Below are positions 51,356 through 62,384 of a DNA stretch of 64,000 nucleotides, piece after piece (the stretch's first letter is position 1; each line of letters begins with the position of its first letter). Made by a program: the position numbers and the translations under genes. The notes under the pieces were generated by a model. That model had not been told where the DNA came from, did no database searches, and was given only the letters and a program-made list of their open reading frames with translations. The stretch is from Sipunculus nudus (lineage: Eukaryota; Annelida; Sipuncula; Golfingiida; Sipunculidae). The stretch is from positions 24,571,456 through 24,635,455 of the forward strand of contig CM049318.1 in the NCBI GenBank assembly GCA_026874595.1, given 5' to 3'.

Positions 51356-51606
51356 TAAATGACCACAAGTATACACTAGCCAAAAAAAATCTTTTTCTCC
51401 TCTAGACATAATTCTGTCACGTCCTAATAGTAAATAAATAAAATTTAAACATTCTCTTTGGTATCATCTTTATTGTTGCTGAAGGAGCGCCTAGGACGGG
51501 GATCCCTGACTTCCTCAATTATGTTGATCGAGGGCCATCGTTTCCTTCTTTAAAAATAAAATCACAATAACTCGATCAACTTGATTATGCCAAAGAAGTA
51601 ATCGAG

Positions 51607-52828
51607 TTATGTTTTATACTTTGTCATTCTACACCCCAATAGGTCAAAATCTAATTTGTAAACATCAAGCAATGCTTTAAGGTCAGATCTTGACAGAGTG
51701 TTTATTCCGGCTGTCCGAGCTGCAAATTTCCTCTTCTTAATTTTGGATACCGTACTTTTCCGCGCAAAGTCAACATGATTTTTAAACATTTGGCGACATC
51801 GGTTTATCCATATAAGACGTGACGGGGCTCCTTTCTCCAGTAACCCTTCATCGCCTCGTACATTATATTCCGTTAACAACGCGGTCTTATTTATTGACAT
51901 CAGTCCTGTGATATAATCAGTTTCATCATTCGGATCGATAAATCCAGACTCAGTCCAATGGTTGATAATAGTTTGTTTAATAATTTGGTATTTGCCACAC
52001 ATTTTTAAATCTTCTGTGGTTGCGCTTTCAAAGGGATATCGACAGGCCGCCCCTGCAATAGAATCCTCACTTGTTTCTAATCTGTCAGTATTTTGTATCA
52101 TGGACTGGCGCAAAATTAGGTTTAAATCCGCATTGAAAGTGTCCAATGTGGCAACAATATCGTAATCTACCTCACATGGCAAACATGTGCGGTAATATGG
52201 TCTCCAGTACGCATCAGGAATCCTCTTCTCTTCATGTTATCATAAAACATACTTGACAAATTCTGAAAATGTGATATTAAAAGGACAATCCTTCTCTTCC
52301 GCAGAGTAGTTCGGTCGATACTTCTCAATGATAAACTTGCCATATTTTTTAATGAATCGAAAATTCATATTCAAAAATTTACTTGTATATGCCGACCACA
52401 GTCGTGTGAACGGATCTCTTACAACCATGATTTTGAGATAGGTTTTTAGTTTGTACTCCCTTTCTTCTGCTGAGAGGTTTTCCAGGTTATTATGCACCCC
52501 ATGTTGTGCCGACAGTAACCTTAGCCAATACCTTGAACCTGCTTTAGCCAACTTACATAGTATTATCTTTTGTTTGTCAAATACAAGCAAATTCTGGTAG
52601 CTCCACCTGCTGTGGTCTTTTGTCAAATTTCTGGCGATGTCAGATTTACAAACTTCGCGAATTCTCGCTTTCCGAGCCATATGAACTTGATTTGCTACCG
52701 ACCATTCTGAATCGGTCCAACGCCCGTTGAACTTTTCACTCGTCAGTTCCAATAAGCCGATTGGTCCTTCATTATTACATTCTATATCAGGGGAAATCAT
52801 GTCCCGATTCCATTGAGGCCCGAAAAAT
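51607..52828 (-). pseudogene. Sulfotransferase copy ST3: 5'-truncated, with two adjacent stops
   Basis: This copy is very close to ST4. From 52800 to 51607 the reading frame is continuous, apart from one lesion at 52235-52240. There the codons for Trp-Glu in the YVLWEHEEKR segment read TGA TAA, which a GG-to-AT dinucleotide change relative to ST4 explains. Both PAPS motifs (KLAKAGSRYW and RDPFTRLWSAY) and the C-terminal YKLDFDLLG are kept. Homology stops abruptly at 52828, inside the FGPQWNRD segment, so the start codon and signal anchor are missing, and unrelated AT-rich DNA follows. An AATAAA sits at the ST4-equivalent site (near 51470). The product as it stands could not be a membrane-anchored enzyme. 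I infer a fairly recent pseudogene; an assembly or haplotype error at the stops is possible but would not restore the 5' end. Confidence 0.85.
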
Positions 52829-54600
52829 TAATTCTAGCTTTAGAAGCATTAAGATGACTTTTTTTCCAAGATACATTAAATACTAAAATAAGATAAACGT
52901 GGCACTGGACGAACATAGATAAAATCTATGTTATATTCATCATGACTTGCACTAATATTAATATAATATCGAATTAATTCAATTTTTTCCGAATAATAAA
53001 TATAATAGAATTATTTTTTATTCAATATAACATTAACTATTTTTTTACAAAATTTTTCGTTATTTAATACGAATGGTAAGCATGATGCTTTGTTAACTGT
53101 AAACAATCTAACAAAACTCTAAAGTAAACCAAACTGACGGCGGATTAAAACACAAAATACACTTATGATAAATAGTACTAAAGAATATTTGCATATCAAA
53201 ATGTCAAAAGGAGAGGTATGAAAGAATCTGCGATCCTATTTCATACTAACATGTGCGGATAAGGCACAATTATTCATCTTATAGTCACAAAGTGTTACAA
53301 AACAAATCCTCATTTATGGGCTCCCTTCATTGTATGCATATCAAAATGTCAAAAGGAGAGGTATGGAAGAATCTGCCATCCTATTTTAAACTAACATGTG
53401 CGGATAAGGCACAATTATTCATCTTATAGTCACAAAGTGTTACAAAACAAATCCTCATTTATGGGCTCCCTTCATTGTTTTATAAATCTCATGATATAAT
53501 TAGCATGTGTATCATTATCATCATTTCCACTAATAAAATTACCAATCTTACCGGTAAGAATTAGTGCTGGAACCTCTACTGTTACGATTGCTAATAGTAC
53601 AAATAGGTTTGTGTCACAACATTTTTGTTAAACTACTCCTCCACACTTGTTTGTTATTTATCGTGTCAATGAGTGAATGATAAAGACTTCCTTGGTATGA
53701 CATTCTTCATTGGTCTTGTAACATTACTATATAGGTTTATGACTTATGGTTCTGTGTCCCCATGCTTTTGTCTTATAGCTTTTGGGCGTAAAACTGCTCA
53801 GCTAGGACTGTTTTTTCCGTGATCCAGTATGTCCATTGCTAATTCAGGAAAGACATATAAAGACTGAATATTGCCATGTTACTCATCTACAACTGTTTTA
53901 TATTTATCTCATCAATCATCTGACTATGATTGTATGTGTACCATATCAATAAACATACACTTTAGCAATGCTTTATGAATTTTTTAGCATGTTTGACTGT
54001 GCTATTGATGTGATTTTATCTATTTTACGGTTGCCATCTGTAAAAGTACCATGATGAATATATAGTTAGAACATTTGCATATGCATATAATCTTTATAAA
54101 TATATTGGCAAATATCTGAAGGACAACAAAAGAATTGTGACACATATCCTAAACTGGGAAGCTGTAAAGCTTATAACACTCACGGGCACTGTTTATGACT
54201 AAATTACAACACCTTGCTGCCTTGTAGCTAGTAAAAATAACAAATTATGAACTAAAAACATCAAGGCATAACGAGTGTAAGAGCCCCCTATCAGCGATTC
54301 GCTGAACCTAGGATTTTTCTCATGTGACGCCATCAGTAAAGAAGTATCTCCCAGTATTTCACCCCCACCGTCCGAGCGAGGCACACAGTCATATAATTGT
54401 TGCTCCGTAAAAGCAGCAATAACAAATCTTTATACAATGAAATTTTCGCACATATGTTGTTAGTGATTTTGGTCTTACCAAATATTCATTTCCGACAAGC
54501 AGAACTCCCTGCAAGCATAAACTACTCAGACAATTTTCGCCAATTCTTCAGACTTTGGGTAACGACAAAGCCGTGCTTCCTGACCCGATAAAAAGTTATT
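52829..54600. other. AT-rich DNA replacing the 5' end of ST3
   Basis: Starts exactly where sulfotransferase homology ends. Very AT-rich (aatataatatcgaattaatt-like), with the 145-bp tandem duplication at 53191-53478. No transposon protein, terminal repeat or gene recognised. Confidence 0.6.
53191..53478. repeat. 145-bp recent tandem duplication
   Basis: 53191-53335 and 53336-53478 are nearly identical (gcatatcaaaatgtcaaaag to gggctcccttcattgt), with only a few substitutions such as gaaagaatctgcga versus gaagaatctgcca. Lies in the unrelated DNA that truncates ST3. Confidence 0.9.
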
Positions 54601-55844
54601 TTCTTGTTTGTGAGTCATAGCATGACTATAATGGCATTTATATGAGACTCCTATCAACCTTTGAATTGCAAGTTTATAGTTATCTCTAATTTGTTACCGT
54701 AAGCTGCCCTATAAAATACATTGAGCAGTTTATGCCAGGCACTTACGAAATAACTTTAAAAAGGCGACTTCATATAGCGTTCCCTTTTATCAAGCTATTT
54801 ATCACAACATCGTGAGGTTAACTTATTTATCAATGCTTTTTGGATACAAAGTTGGTCGGACATTGTATGCACAACGGGCCTGAAGTTTTTTCCGTAAAAA
54901 ACTCACATGACACTTACGCAGATCGGATTGCTTTGTTTCTTTACGGTCAACTCCCTTGAAAATCAGCAGGGTATGAACAGGCCTATCATAAATAAATGAC
55001 TTACTGTGTACAGACATTCAACAGCAGCAGCAGAACACTTTTCAAGTGCACCACATCCTCCTGTTGAGCAGCTTTCTTGGATTCGGCCCCTCCTCTTCCC
55101 TCACCGTTGATTCATTACACCAGCATTATTAAGATTCATTTATAAATAAGACGGAACGACGAGGAAGAATTGAACAATATATCACCGCAATGAACCTTAG
55201 CTGGTCTTATATACGTCTAACTCTTCCGTCAGCAACTGATATTTGGTCAACTGGCTGTGTCTATAGTGCATTATGCAGTCATGGGACATTCCAGTAACCA
55301 TTTTTTTGGTACATCTAGCTCTGAGAGTTAAAAGCATATAAGTTAATGTTATCAGAATAAACATAAACGCCGGCTGTAGGCCTATTTCTCATTTGTTGTG
55401 CATTCGGTTGTTGATAACGAAATATCACTGTTCAGAATAAATAAAATATTGCCTCCACACGGAGGGTTTACTCCGTTCGAATGCGTGAGTTTGCTTATAA
55501 AATAACTCCCATAAAAGAAATGTTCAGGACATTTCGGGAATTAGCCAGTAAAAAATCATTTTTAGATTTTGGTGTGGATCTGACAAATTGTCCGGATTCA
55601 GGAACGCCAGCAAGGAATAGAGACAAAGGTATTCATTCACTTATGCACGAATTTGCATGGGATACGGGTCGAACAAATGAATCCAAGCATTCCCAAGTAA
55701 AAGAGAATCCCAGAACCCCCCCCCCCCTTATAATTCGACGGAGGCTTGCACTCTATAAAATGCAGATATCGTGGGCCGTTGGCCGTGCGTTACATGCGAC
55801 ATCTTCCGTAGGCCTTCGTCCTTACGTTAATCCATACTATAAAA

Positions 55845-56924
55845 AAAAACTACATCGGCTTTAGCTTATGTTAGGACATCTGCATTGACTTCAATTTTAC
55901 GGCTGGGGAAAATTGAAAATCTTCTCCTAAATTATTCAGCAAATTGGTTCAATTATTTAACTGAGATGATCGAAGAGAGAAACTCTTGAAAGTTTTGTTC
56001 AAATAGTTTGGGTTCCATGAATTTTGGCCGAGTTAGAGAATTTTTAAATTAGTCAATTGGTCGACAAAATATACTACCATAATAATCTCAAAAAAACAAA
56101 AGCTAGCATCACCTAGTTTATGACAAATGTTGGTCACATGAATCAAATTTGAAATTGAGAATTTTGTGGCGCCATCTGTATTGACCTTTTTTTTTACTAA
56201 AAGAAACTTGTTATTTAGCCTCTTCTGCTTCGTCATTCCAAATGCTTTACGGTGAAACTGTCAAGCTCAATTGTTTATTTTTATTTTGAAAAATATTATT
56301 CGGAGAGGGGGGTCTGTCAATTTTATAAGCATTGATGTGTATTATATTTTGGATCGTCTGTGTAGGATAAATCCATGAATAAAAACATATACGTATTCTG
56401 ATTTTATTTTCAATTGACACCTTTTTTATCTTAATATCTCGAGAAAAAGAAATCCCATAAACGTGTCAGCTTTGAAAAAAACCACTGTTGGCGAAGTTTT
56501 TCTGTATGTATAAACAAATATGGAAACAGGCCAAGATTATATATAGCTTGTACACAAAATTGATGTCGCCAACTGTAATGAGTAATGCTCAATGAAAATC
56601 CATGCTTATTGTTCAGGAGTGATTTGACAATTCAGTGTGCATTGATGCACGACCACGTCCGACTACAGTTATTTTGGATTCCAGGCATCTGTGCGCAAAG
56701 CTCAAGAGTGGTTAAAAGTAGCTGCATGAAATTTTGCATGGTCATACATCTTCGATGGCTTTCGCAAACACAATGCTGGTGGAGCCCGCTACAGTCATTT
56801 TTGTGTTGTGTACATCCATGCAAGAGTTCAGGGAGTGACGTTTGTGTTATCAGTGCTTGCACACAGGTTTGTGGGCGAAAATAGGAAAAGTAACCCGCTT
56901 GGCAGGCTTTAACTGAAAACTAAC
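55845..56924. repeat. Block F, right copy
   Basis: Matches 49620-50890, lacking about 200 bp near 50340-50540. Leads into block C and ST4, as the left copy leads into block C and ST3. This shows that F-C-ST was duplicated as one unit. Confidence 0.75.
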
Positions 56925-57560
56925 ATGTTTCCATTTAAAAATACCGACCACTGCCAACTCATATTAACCCCCCAAAAAAACCGCAACTTAAGAGACGGAC
57001 ATAGAGGATCCCATCATATAAGCGTACTGTTGATGGGATACGAGAGGGGTATGTAGGTAAGTGCTGTAGGCATTACTTTTCAAATCACCTACAATGGGTC
57101 TACACTAGAGCCCCACTGGAGTCCCCTCCCCTTCTAAACATGTGTCCTAAGTAATTTCAAGTATATAAGTCTGTGATGATAATGAAATGTGTCAATTTTC
57201 TTTAAATTTTACTTTGCTTAGGGAAATCCAAGGTTTTTGGTCAAGAAAGGTGTTAATGAATCAGAGGAAGGCTTTATCAAGGAGAAAGTATTTATTATAT
57301 TCCACGTAAGGCACAACGGATGTGACTTATGGTAGGGAAGGGGTAGCTTTAGGTGTCTTTGGCTGAACTGTATTGTTTTTGTTTTTCTCCGTGTAACCAA
57401 AATGCCTGCTGATGTAATAAGAAAAAATTCAACAAAATAAAGCCTTAAGATTTAGTAGGTTCACTAAAACATCAGACCTAAGAACAAGCACAAACACACC
57501 GACTGTTAACGACTACATGATAGAACAATCAGTCAACACTTAGAAATGGATAAGACACAT
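56925..57560. repeat. Block C copy next to ST4
   Basis: Aligns with 7050-7520 and 50895-51355. Its right part (57460-57560, gcacaaacacaccgactgtta) also matches 8280-8340. No gene seen. Confidence 0.7.
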
Positions 57561-57831
57561 CAACTCAATACAGGTCTAAAAAATGACCACAAAAGTATAC
57601 AATAGCCAAAAAAAATTCTTATCTCCTCTAGACATAATCCTATCACATCCTAATAGTAAATAGATAATAATTAACATTCTACTTGGTATCATCTTTATTG
57701 CTGCTGAAGGAGAGCCTGGGACGGGGATCACTAAATGCCTCAATTATGGTAATCGAGGAACATCGTTTCCTTCTTGAGGAATAAAATCTTAATAACCCGG
57801 GTAACCTGATTATGCCAAAGAAGTAATCGAA

Positions 57832-59172
57832 TTATGTTTCATACTTTGTCATTCCATACCCCAATAGGTCAAAATCTAATTTGTAAACATCTAGCAATGC
57901 TTTAAGGTCAGATCTTGACAGACTGTTTATTCCGGCTGTCCTAGCTGCAAGTTTCCTCTTTTTTATTTTGGATACCGTACTTTTCCGTGCAAAGTCAACA
58001 TGATTTTTAAACATTTGGCGACATCGGTTTATCCATAGAAGACGTGACGAGGCTACTTTCTCCAGTAACCCTTCATCGCCTCGTACATTATATTCCGTTA
58101 ACAACGCGGTCTTATTTATTGACATCAGTCCTGTGATATAATCAGTTTCATCATTCGAATCGATAAATCCAGACTCAGTCCAATGGTTGATAATAGTTTG
58201 TTTAATAATTTGGTATTTGCCACACAATTTTAAATCTTCTGTGGTTGCTTTTTCAAAGGGATATCGACAGGCCGCCTCTGCAATAGAATCCTCACTTGTT
58301 TCTAATCTGTCAGTATTTTGTATCCTGGACTGGCGCACAATTAGGTTTAAATCCGCATTGAAAGTGTCCAATGTGGCAACAATATCGTAATCTACCTCAC
58401 ATGGCAAACATGTGCGGTAATATGGTCTCCAGTGAGCGTTCGGAATCCTCTTCTCTTCATGTTCCCATAAAACATACTTGACAAATTCTGAAAATGTGAT
58501 ATTAAAAGGACAATCCTTCTCTTCCGCAGAGTAGTTTGGTCGATACTTATCAATGATAAACTTGCCATATCTTTTAATGAATCGATAATCCATATTCAAA
58601 AATTTACTTGTATATGCCGACCACAGTCGTGTAAACGGATCTCTTACAACCATAATTTTGAGATAGGTTTTAAGTTTGTACTCCCTTTCTTCTGCTGAGA
58701 GGTTTTCCAGGTTATCATGCACCCCATGTTGTGCCGACAGTAACCTTAGCCAATACCTTGAACCTGCTTTAGCCAACTTACATAGTATTATCTTTTGTTT
58801 GTCAAATACAAGCAAATTCTGGTAGCTCCACCTGCTGTGGTCTTTTGTCAAATTTCTGGCGATGTCAGTTTTACAAACTTCGCGAATTCTCGCTTTCCGA
58901 GCCATCTGAACTTGATTTGCTACCGACCATTCTGAATCGGTCCAACGCCCGTTTAACTTTTCACTCGTCAGTTCCAATAAGCCGATTAATCCTTCATTAT
59001 TACATTCTATATCAGGGGAAATCATGTCCCGATTCCATTGAGGCCCGAAAAGTACGTCAATCCAATGATACATGAAAGAACTGACTAAGACAATTAGCAC
59101 CAAAAAAGTCAGCTTGTAAAAGAATGTTCCGAAAATTGTCTTCTGTTTCGAAGCGTCCTGCCTTCTGGACAT
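57832..59172 (-). CDS. Carbohydrate sulfotransferase (CHST8-14/HNK-1ST-like), intact copy ST4
   Basis: A 446-residue type II membrane protein, predicted to move sulfate from PAPS to a sugar hydroxyl or amino group on glycans in the Golgi lumen. Seen: a short basic cytoplasmic tail, one hydrophobic anchor at about residues 21-38, a stem, the 5'-PAPS-binding motif KLAKAGSRYW at 132-141, the 3'-phosphate motif RDPFTRLWSAY at 177-187, the family block HWRPYYRTCLPCEVDYD at 247-263, and a C-terminal YKLDFDLLGY at 430-439. N-glycosylation sequons lie at N107, N224 and N353. The length fits the family. The start is the only ATG before the anchor, and lies 2 nt after a splice-acceptor-like tttccag, so the CDS appears to be one exon with an upstream untranslated exon. 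A possible AATAAA lies about 135 nt past the stop (57694-57699, minus strand). Family assignment is firm; the acceptor sugar cannot be read from sequence. Confidence 0.9.
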   Translation of the reverse strand: MSRRQDASKQKTIFGTFFYKLTFLVLIVLVSSFMYHWIDVLFGPQWNRDMISPDIECNNEGLIGLLELTSEKLNGRWTDSEWSVANQVQMARKARIREVCKTDIARNLTKDHSRWSYQNLLVFDKQKIILCKLAKAGSRYWLRLLSAQHGVHDNLENLSAEEREYKLKTYLKIMVVRDPFTRLWSAYTSKFLNMDYRFIKRYGKFIIDKYRPNYSAEEKDCPFNITFSEFVKYVLWEHEEKRIPNAHWRPYYRTCLPCEVDYDIVATLDTFNADLNLIVRQSRIQNTDRLETSEDSIAEAACRYPFEKATTEDLKLCGKYQIIKQTIINHWTESGFIDSNDETDYITGLMSINKTALLTEYNVRGDEGLLEKVASSRLLWINRCRQMFKNHVDFARKSTVSKIKKRKLAARTAGINSLSRSDLKALLDVYKLDFDLLGYGMTKYET

Positions 59173-59831
59173 ATCTGGAAATTAAAAAAAGAAACATAAA
59201 TACAAGACCAATCAGCTCAAAAGATACATAATTCTTATTCGAATAACATATTTAATATTCCTACTGCGTAACTTAATATTTAAAATAGGTGGATTTTTAT
59301 GACATAAGTATTTTCAGATCCCTAAGTTTAAATCAAAGATATATCTAAAACATAAGTGTTTATGAAAGAAGATTGTGACAGAGCACGTCAGTCATGCCGG
59401 AAGTTACAAAAAAGGTCAAGATTATAGGCCATTCAATAGTGAGGGCACATTCACTGGTAATTCAGTCTTAGGATATCATTTTGTTAAAAATTTTGTCATG
59501 TGAACAGTATTTTATATTAAACGCCAACACGAGGGCCTCATAAACGTGACGTTTTGAAATTCATAACGCTCCTCTTTGAAACAAGTTTATATTTATTTCA
59601 TTCCACGTCAAGGGAAAAATCTTAATTTTCAAGTGCCACCACCTGCAGCCTAAACTTACCATTCTCATGAACAATATGTCCATATATGTGGTGCACAATT
59701 CCCCAGCAATTTCATCGAATATTACGTAACTTGCATCACATTATATTTAGACAATTTATATCTTCAAAATATGTGATTAGCGACACTTAAGACTTTAAAA
59801 AATGTTAAAAATAATTAAACTCAGTATATAC

Positions 59832-60973
59832 CAGTGTTGGATTTAATGCAAATGCATTTGTATTTACATTTTGCACATTTTTATTCGCAGTCGAATGCAA
59901 TGCTGATGAAGTATATTTACATTTGTATTTAGAAGAGGAAATGCTTTGCATTTACATTTGAAGAAAGGGACAAATAACAAATACAATTCTGTTATTAATT
60001 CATATGAATGGTGATGTTTAATATCCTGTCAAATGCATCAAAATGATCAGCATCAAAATGTCTGGGTGGATATTTAGTGTATCACATAAAAGTACTTTTT
60101 CCAAATGATTAATTTTCCTAAAATACTTGACAGGTGTAAAACATAATACACACATTATGTACTCGTATACAAATCTTAATTGATAAAAGTATTGCCGCAT
60201 GAGCTTGCAACTTGGGCATGCATGCGGGTAATTTAAATTTGCTCATTGGGAATAGCAAGGTTCAGTCTGTTCTTCGACATGGATTAAGGTGAGAACACTC
60301 CAAAGGACTCATCATAGCTAGACCTATACCTGTCAGAGAAGGCATTTGACATGAGCTGCAACCCCTCCATTATTTTGAGGACAATGCCCACCATATGTCT
60401 GGCCTAGCAATGTTTAGACAGAGATACATCTGTACCTCCGCTTCATCGGCGACACTAGAAAGGAATTCTCTTAAGTGGGAAATATCTTCCTTACAGAACG
60501 TTACAGCCTATCTGGCAAATTATTTGAATCACCCATGTACATCGAGTGTGATTTACATGTGATTTAAAATTTTCCCTTGCTGTATTTAATTATATATAAA
60601 GTACATCACATTAACAAGGTGCAACTATATATTAAAGGAATTTAGTTAATTTGACCTATACAGAGCTTTAATTATTATGTTATGTTTGGTTTCAAAAGAA
60701 TTGATAGTTTAATTATGTCATTTTTTTGTTTTTCATGCACAAAATTTTATAAATAACACAATACGGTTTCATATAATACATGTAATACAGTATTAACTGA
60801 CAACAACATTTGCTTTTGAATGCCCTTTATATTTTAAATGCCCTCAAAATTATGCATTTACAATTAAAAAAATTAAACGTGTATGAATTTAGTGGAATGA
60901 ATGAAAAAAGCATTATTTAAGCAACATAGTATTTGCATTTAATGCATCAGATCGAATTTGAACTCAACCCCTA
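59832..60973. mobile_element. hAT-like non-autonomous element in ST4 5' flank
   Basis: Orthologous insertion to 10461-11631, shared by the segmental duplication (the same flanks outside both ends). Left end CAGTGTTGGATTTAA; right end ...CAACCCCTA. The TA run present in copy 1 is absent here, and the 47-bp founder unit occurs once (about 60390-60437). Confidence 0.5.
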
Positions 60974-61205
60974 CATATACTTATGTAAAACTATTTTCCT
61001 AAGGATAAATTTTGCAGGATATGGCTTCTGAAACATAGTTTCTGCCTGATCAAATTGATATATGACATATAAAACTGTGGCGTCACCGGCAGATATATAC
61101 ACAATCAAGTCAAGTGGTAAATATTTTTCGAAATATTCTGACGACTACTTTCCGGAATAAAAGTAAAAAGGTTAGATAATTCTAGGTCTAACGTTTATGA
61201 TTTGT

Positions 61206-61390
61206 GCGATTGAAGATGGCGTTTCAGTGCAATAAGAGGTTGATTTTAAGAGTTGTGGCAGGTGTTGACTTTCTTGTGGTAACAATTTCGTCCCCAACTA
61301 AAGTGGACCTATTAAGACTGCGACTTCTCGCCTATAGATGGCGTTTCGGTGAGATGAGCGGTTGTTTATAAGAGTTATGGGAGGTCGTGA
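61206..61390. repeat. About 115-bp tandem repeat, two units
   Basis: Paralogous to 11945-12365 with fewer units (starts near 61206 and 61320). Confidence 0.7.
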
Positions 61391-61920
61391 CTATCTTGTC
61401 GTTTGCAATGGTTTGTCACAGTTTGTCACATGAATTTCTTAACCGGTTTGTCTGCAAATGCAATATTTATAAGATATGCCTAGATCTGGTCTGTCGCGAC
61501 CTTGTTTTTGGTCAATTATTTTTCGTGTCTAACAGCTTGATGGTGTTTTGCAATTTTCGTGCCCAACTTACTGCAACTCCGACCGCTGTGAGTATTACGA
61601 CATGACACATATTACACTGGTATCCAGTACATACTGCGTCTTTTAGGGGGCGCTTGTACTTTGATTTGACCAGAGGATGACGGAGGTATACGTGTAGACT
61701 TCAAGGACGTAGCCAGGATTCAGAAAAAAAGGGTGTTTGCATAACCCGCAGGGCAAAAGGTCAAAACGGATATTATATAATGTGTGTATGTCGGAGACAA
61801 TTTTAAAATCTATACTCTGGTTTTTGTAACTTTATTACTTAGGAAGCTAGGGAGGTCTAGTTTTCTTTCATACTGTAGAGCTTAACTAGAATTACAGGAT
61901 TTATTTCAAGTATCCGGAAA

Positions 61921-62384
61921 TAACCACCAGAGGCCGCTGTATGGATTTTATTTATGATGCCCTAGAGGCCCTAAAAATAAAGTTATTTTGAACCACGATC
62001 TCATACATGATACGATATACAGTATATCGAAATAGATTTTTCACTTCCAGAATATAGCCATCCCGGTTGCAGCGTCTAACCCCTTCAAAATATCTCTTTT
62101 GTCCCATAGCCAAAAATATTAACAATGTCACAACTGTTATTACTAGACCTCAAAAAAGGGTCAATGAGCTTATTCCTTGGTTCACTTGACCTCATTCTGC
62201 GGTTACCTAGTGGCCTTAGAAGGGAAAAAGTATTGGAATGTTTACCTTAGCTTATGTAACTTCTTCATTTTTAAAGCTAGAGAAGTCTAGTTTCTTTCAT
62301 CACGAAGAGTTTAGTTAGTGGTACAAGACAATTAAGGACGCCCTATAGGCCTCATTTTTCATCAATCAGGTTTTATCAATCTCA
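61921..62384. other. Short spacer between ST4 5' flank and Gypsy copy 2
   Basis: No gene or clear repeat partner within the window. It may contain the missing 5' part of the Gypsy element, but no LTR could be recognised. Confidence 0.5.

Larger units (their letters stand above)
59173..61920. repeat. ST 5'-flank duplication, ST4 copy
   Basis: Matches 9812-12890. It lacks the long TA and TG runs and two of the 115-bp tandem units of that copy. The region upstream of an intact ST gene is where its first exon and promoter should be. No gene seen in it. Confidence 0.8.

Noticed and set aside
55481-55864. A 127-codon frame as a possible gene
   Set aside because: No recognisable domain. The related sequence at 42.7 kb keeps a different frame, and a C run (PPPL) lies inside it. 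It looks like chance in repeat DNA.
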